Below, piece by piece: positions 60,653 through 64,000 of a DNA stretch of 64,000 nucleotides. A program made the position numbers and the translations under genes. Location of the stretch: assembly GCA_022616415.1 (NCBI GenBank), contig JAKEEU010000235.1, positions 17,899 through 81,898 on the forward strand. The letters run 5' to 3'. Source of the DNA: Candidatus Zhuqueibacterota bacterium. Its GTDB lineage: Bacteria > Zhuqueibacterota > Zhuqueibacteria > Zhuqueibacterales > Zhuqueibacteraceae. Below the pieces are notes generated by a model. That model had not been told where the DNA came from, made no database searches, and worked only from the letters and a program-made list of their open reading frames with translations. Every line of letters starts with the position of its first letter. The first letter of the stretch is position 1.

Positions 60653-60815
60653 GGCTGTTCTCCCAATGCTTCTGTTCAAATTTTTGGGAAACTCATGGTT
60701 TTAAACGCGGAGTCATCAGCGCCGCAAAAATTTTGCACTCACCATCGGTTTTCTTCCCTATTTTGATCCTTCTTGAATTTTTCTTCTCATATATTCACCT
60801 CATTGTTCATCATGG

Positions 60816-61667
60816 CTAAAACTTATCACGTTCTTCTGGCTCGATATCAGGAATTTTAGCCAGTGCTTGCAGAAATTTTTCTTTGCTGCCACGCTTGGCG
60901 CGTTCTTCCCAAAATCCTTCTGTCGCAAAAGCTTTCGTATTCTCCGCCACCACCACAAGACATCGCGTCGGATCAACTTTCCATTCCGGAGAATATTGTC
61001 GGATCTGATAATTCACTTTGGGATCGAACTTCTTCAACGCTTGCAATTCTTCTTCAAGATCGCCGCCCTTCATTGCCAACAAGACTCCGCCAGGGGCAAG
61101 AATCGGGCGGCTCCAGCGCCAGAGCTTGCGCAAATCAGCGACGGCACGGGCAATGACGATTTCAAATTGCCTGCGGTCCTCAGGCTGTTCCGGCGGCTTG
61201 GCTAATTGTTCGGCCCGCTCCAAAAGCGCAAAACAATTTTGCAAACCCAAATAGCGCTTGGTCGTATTTAAGAACAACCATCTTCTCTGCCGCGAGTCCA
61301 GCAGAGTCATAATCAAATCCGGGCACATAATCTTCAGCGGCAAACCCGGGAATCCGGCGCCGCTGCCGAGATCGAGCACCGAGGTACCGACCATGAATGG
61401 CCAAGTTGCTGCGACCGCCAAGCTCTCGAGAATATGCCGCTCCGCGATCCGATCTTCGTCGCCGGGAGAAATCAGATCAGTACGCTGATTCCATTCTAAA
61501 AGCAAACGAATGTATTGCGTAAATTGCCACTGCTGCTCCGGGTTCATTTGAAAAACCGGCAGCCCATCCGGGTGGCGGATTTCATTGAGAATTTCTTGCA
61601 GCCGGGCAACTTGCTTTTCAGCCCGTGCGATTGCCGATTCTTTATGCTTTGTTGCTTTGGTGGACAT
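60816..61667 (-). CDS. rsmG: 16S rRNA (guanine-527-N7) methyltransferase
   Basis: 283 residues, longer than E. coli RsmG (207) because of an N-terminal helical stretch (KHKESAIARAEKQVARLQEIL). The SAM site is SVLDLGSGAGFPGLPLKI, followed by MTLLDSRQRRWLFLN and VIARAVADLRKLW. It methylates the 530 loop of 16S rRNA. In most bacteria rsmG follows mnmG and precedes parA/parB; here mnmG precedes it with a long inverted repeat between, while parAB do not follow. Confidence 0.95.
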   Translation of the reverse strand: MSTKATKHKESAIARAEKQVARLQEILNEIRHPDGLPVFQMNPEQQWQFTQYIRLLLEWNQRTDLISPGDEDRIAERHILESLAVAATWPFMVGTSVLDLGSGAGFPGLPLKIMCPDLIMTLLDSRQRRWLFLNTTKRYLGLQNCFALLERAEQLAKPPEQPEDRRQFEIVIARAVADLRKLWRWSRPILAPGGVLLAMKGGDLEEELQALKKFDPKVNYQIRQYSPEWKVDPTRCLVVVAENTKAFATEGFWEERAKRGSKEKFLQALAKIPDIEPEERDKF

Positions 61668-61690
61668 TAAACAAAGTCAGCATAATGCCA

Positions 61691-61791
61691 CCAACTGAAA
61701 GATTAAGTCAAACTGATAAAGGCGGCCAACAGATTTAGTTCTGAGATTATCCGTTGGCAGCTTTTATCCGTTGGTTTCATCTATCCGTTGG
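61691..61791. repeat. CCAACGGAT composite inverted repeat, site D (three-unit form)
   Basis: The longest member. Left arm: CCAACTGAAAGATTAAGTCA, AACTGATAAAGGCGG, CCAACAGATTTA; right arm: TTATCCGTTGGCAGC, TTTTATCCGTTGG, TTTCATCTATCCGTTGGG. Each arm has three units of the CCAAC-x-GAT word, and they pair with scattered mismatches over ~45 bp. It lies between mnmG and rsmG on the minus strand. Confidence 0.85.
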
Positions 61792-61807
61792 GTAAATTTA
61801 AAACCGC

Positions 61808-63763
61808 CTATTCTTCCAAATTCGCCATTTCAAGATCATTTGTTTCACGTGAAACATTGGCTTCCTCCCCACCATTGCTGGAAGAAAATCCACGCCGCAA
61901 GTAAACCAGCAGCGCCGAGACATCCGCCGGCGAGACGCCTGAAATTCGCGCGGCCTGGCCGACCGAGGCCGGGCGGAGTTTGTGCAGTTTCTCGCGCGCT
62001 TCGGCGGAGAGGGCTTTTAGATTCCGATACTCGATGTGCAATGGCAGCCTTTTATCTTCCAGGCGCTCGAAACGTTCAATCGACTCACGCTCGCGCGCGA
62101 TGAAGCCTTCGTATTTGATTTCGATTTCCACCTGCTCGGCGATGCTCTGCCAAAGCTTTTCGTTCCATTTCTCCCATAATTCAAGACGGCCAAAGCCATG
62201 CAAATCGCTCAATGCAATTTCCGGGCGGCGCAAGATTTTTTGCAAGCTCTCGTTTTGTGGAATCGGCTGCGTCCTTTTGGCGCGCAAAAGTTCGTTGATC
62301 TCATCAGGCCGAACATGGATTTGGCGCAGCGCAGCAATCGTCTCGTTGATGCCGCTTTGCTTCCATTCTAAATTTTCATGAGTCGCGTCATCGATCAAAC
62401 CGAGGCGATGACCATACGGCATGAGCCGCAAATCCGCATTGTCCTGGCGAAGCAGCAAGCGATATTCGGCGCGCGAGGTAAACATGCGATATGGCTCGAT
62501 CGTTCCTTTCGTCACCAAATCGTCAATGAGCACGCCGATATAAGCTTCACTTCGGCTCAGCACGAACGGCTCTTCTCCTCGCACTTTCAAAACGGCATTG
62601 ACGCCAGCCATAAAACCTTGCACGGCAGCTTCTTCATATCCGGTGGTGCCATTCACCTGTCCGGCAAAAAAGAGATTGGCGACGCGCTTGGTTTCCAGCC
62701 ACGGATGCAACTGCGTCGGCGGAAAGTAATCGTATTCGACCGCATAGCCGGTGCGTGTGACTTGAACATTTTCCAAACCGGGAATGGTGTGAATGGCTTT
62801 GATCTGCACTTCTTCCGGCAAGCTGGTCGAGAAGCCGTTGACATAATACTCGGTGGTTTGCCGGCCTTCGGGTTCGAGAAAAATCTGGTGGCGCGTCCGC
62901 TCCGCAAAGCGTGTGATTTTGTCTTCGATGGACGGACAATACCGCGGACCGACGCCTTGAATGCGGCCCGTAAACATCGGCGAGCGATCCAATCCGGTGC
63001 GCAGGATGGCGTGGGTTTCCTCATTTGTATACGTCAAATGACACGGCATCTGCTCAACATCGAGGTGACCGTGCCGAAACGAAAATGGCGGCGGCGGTTC
63101 GTCGCCGGGCTGAATCTCGGTTTTCGAAAAATCAATAGTGCGGCCATTAAGTCTAGGGGGAGTGCCGGTTTTCAACCGGCCCGTCTCAAACCCCAACTCC
63201 AACAACGACTCGGTCATCCCCTTCGCCGCAAATTCCCCTGCGCGTCCCGCAGAATAATTGGTAAGCCCAACATGAATGACGCCATTCAAAAATGTGCCCG
63301 CGGTGAGAACCACCGTACGCGTTTCGATGATGCCGCCGGTCATCGTGCGGACGCCGGTGATTTGTCCGTCGCGAACGATAATGCCGGTTGCCATGTCCTG
63401 TCGAATTTCGAGATTGGCTTGCTGCTCACAAGCATACCGAATTCGCGTGGCATATTGAACACGATCCGCTTGTGCGCGCGGTGACCAGACGGCTGGGCCT
63501 TTGGATTTGTTGAGCATGCGAAATTGGATGCCGGCATCGTCGATGGCCAAACCCATCTCGCCGCCGAGGGCATCCAACTCGCGCACCAACTGCCCTTTGG
63601 CCACGCCGCCGATTGCCGGGTTGCAGGACATTTGGCCGATGGTGAAAATATTCATCGTCACGAGCATCGTGCGCGCGCCCATGCGAGCTGCTGCGAGTGC
63701 GGCTTCGGTTCCGGCATGGCCGGCGCCGATGATGAGGACGTCGTAGAGGTCTGAATTGTTCAT
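61808..63763 (-). CDS. mnmG: tRNA uridine 5-carboxymethylaminomethyl modification enzyme MnmG
   Basis: 651 residues from ATG 63763. A longer reading to 63814 has no FAD fold beyond it. FAD-binding DVLIIGAGHAGTEAALAAARMG is at the N-terminus, followed by CNPAIGGVAKGQLVRELDALGG and the conserved GTFLNGVIHVG. It works with MnmE on the wobble U34 of several tRNAs. The last 20 or so residues (EEANVSRETNDLEMANLEE) lie beyond the usual end, and NVSRET is encoded by a perfect parS site. A second parS is 72 nt before the start. Confidence 0.97.
   Translation of the reverse strand: MNNSDLYDVLIIGAGHAGTEAALAAARMGARTMLVTMNIFTIGQMSCNPAIGGVAKGQLVRELDALGGEMGLAIDDAGIQFRMLNKSKGPAVWSPRAQADRVQYATRIRYACEQQANLEIRQDMATGIIVRDGQITGVRTMTGGIIETRTVVLTAGTFLNGVIHVGLTNYSAGRAGEFAAKGMTESLLELGFETGRLKTGTPPRLNGRTIDFSKTEIQPGDEPPPPFSFRHGHLDVEQMPCHLTYTNEETHAILRTGLDRSPMFTGRIQGVGPRYCPSIEDKITRFAERTRHQIFLEPEGRQTTEYYVNGFSTSLPEEVQIKAIHTIPGLENVQVTRTGYAVEYDYFPPTQLHPWLETKRVANLFFAGQVNGTTGYEEAAVQGFMAGVNAVLKVRGEEPFVLSRSEAYIGVLIDDLVTKGTIEPYRMFTSRAEYRLLLRQDNADLRLMPYGHRLGLIDDATHENLEWKQSGINETIAALRQIHVRPDEINELLRAKRTQPIPQNESLQKILRRPEIALSDLHGFGRLELWEKWNEKLWQSIAEQVEIEIKYEGFIARERESIERFERLEDKRLPLHIEYRNLKALSAEAREKLHKLRPASVGQAARISGVSPADVSALLVYLRRGFSSSNGGEEANVSRETNDLEMANLEE
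61841..61856. promoter_or_regulatory. parS site in the mnmG 3' end
   Basis: TGTTTCACGTGAAACA, a perfect 16-bp match to the bacterial chromosomal parS consensus, bound by ParB. It lies inside coding sequence and encodes part of NVSRET on the minus strand. Confidence 0.95.
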
Positions 63764-63834
63764 TGCTATTTTTTGCCTTTTAAACGACTGCTCAAGCGGA
63801 TTGAGTAAATCCACAAAAGCCGTGCAATAAATAG

Positions 63835-63850
63835 TGTTTCACGTGAAACA
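63835..63850. promoter_or_regulatory. parS site upstream of mnmG
   Basis: TGTTTCACGTGAAACA, again perfect. It is 1994 bp from the first copy. Two perfect copies within 2 kb mark the origin-proximal centromere region for ParABS segregation. Confidence 0.95.
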
Positions 63851-63906
63851 AATTCAAAATTTGTTCATCTAAATAGAAAATTTTTCTTTAAAGCGCATAG
63901 CCTGAA

Positions 63907-63915
63907 TTATTCACA
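63907..63915. promoter_or_regulatory. DnaA-box-like 9-mer
   Basis: TTATTCACA fits the DnaA box consensus TTATNCACA. Only one copy is present before the window ends, so it does not by itself prove oriC. The 63851-64000 stretch is otherwise AT-rich and without a gene. Confidence 0.4.
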
Positions 63916-64000
63916 AACTGGAACGGCATCCGAAATAGTGGACGTGTGTCCTCTATTTTGTGGTGCCGAGGTCACACGCTTACAATAAATCAGAACATCT

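Noticed and set aside
62378..63484. Plus-strand open frame of 368 codons opposite mnmG
   Set aside because: Antisense shadow of a fully conserved gene.
63851..64000. oriC at the right edge
   Set aside because: Only one DnaA-box-like 9-mer is visible and no dnaA gene, so oriC cannot be called; only proximity is suggested by the parS sites.

Overview
The window reads as chromosomal DNA of a Gram-negative bacterium, probably from the FCB superphylum (Calditrichota/KSB1-like). This lineage is inferred from gene content, not proven: an OmpP1/FadL-type barrel protein, SurA/PpiC chaperones, lipoproteins, a TonB-like protein, LytTR signalling, type III glutamine synthetase and Rpn-type nucleases occur together. 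Base composition looks balanced to slightly GC-rich. Where promoters can be read they are sigma70-like (TTGAxx, 16-17 bp, TATxTT). Several genes start at TTG or GTG behind good Shine-Dalgarno sites. No rRNA, tRNA, CRISPR array or complete insertion sequence was seen.

Layout. 0-8 kb (minus): LytTR two-component pair, a secreted protein, a receiver-like protein, an APC permease and a large secreted S9 peptidase. 8-12 kb (minus): MNT-HEPN pair, TrpB2, and an AbiE module with intact antitoxin and broken toxin. 12-14.5 kb (minus): kynurenine 3-monooxygenase with an exported RidA protein, and two small membrane proteins. 14.8-25.7 kb (plus): Thg1-like protein, glutamine synthetase III, two Rpn/PD-(D/E)XK proteins and a run of envelope proteins. 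25.7-34.3 kb (plus): pyrR-pyrB-pyrC behind a likely attenuator, a ureohydrolase, then rplM-rpsI-rpsB-tsf-pyrH-frr. 34.4-37.6 kb: several decayed genes. 37.7-42 kb (minus): alanine racemase, AAA ATPase with DUF4143, a TIR-containing wreck and a PurD-like ATP-grasp protein. 42-47.2 kb (minus): an iron-uptake operon (FTR1-DUF2318 fusion, two FtsX-type permeases, a Cys-rich small protein, ABC ATPase), as in the Campylobacter Cj1658-Cj1663 arrangement but without a P19 gene. 47.5-57.7 kb: MinD-like ATPase, cyclase remnant, GNAT, exonuclease-nitrilase pair, SurA and PpiC chaperones, Mfd. 58-61.7 kb (minus): toxin-antitoxin pair translationally coupled to murQ, two unknown genes, rsmG. 61.8-64 kb: mnmG with a perfect parS site at each end and a DnaA-box-like site at the edge, suggesting proximity to oriC.

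The most unusual feature is the intergenic DNA. At least five loci carry composite inverted repeats built from one unit (CCAACGGAT and relatives). Six or more other gaps carry inverted repeats built the same way from different iterated words. Two families of short REP-like palindromes also recur, one reaching into the 3' end of the histidine kinase gene and another touching the permease stop codon.
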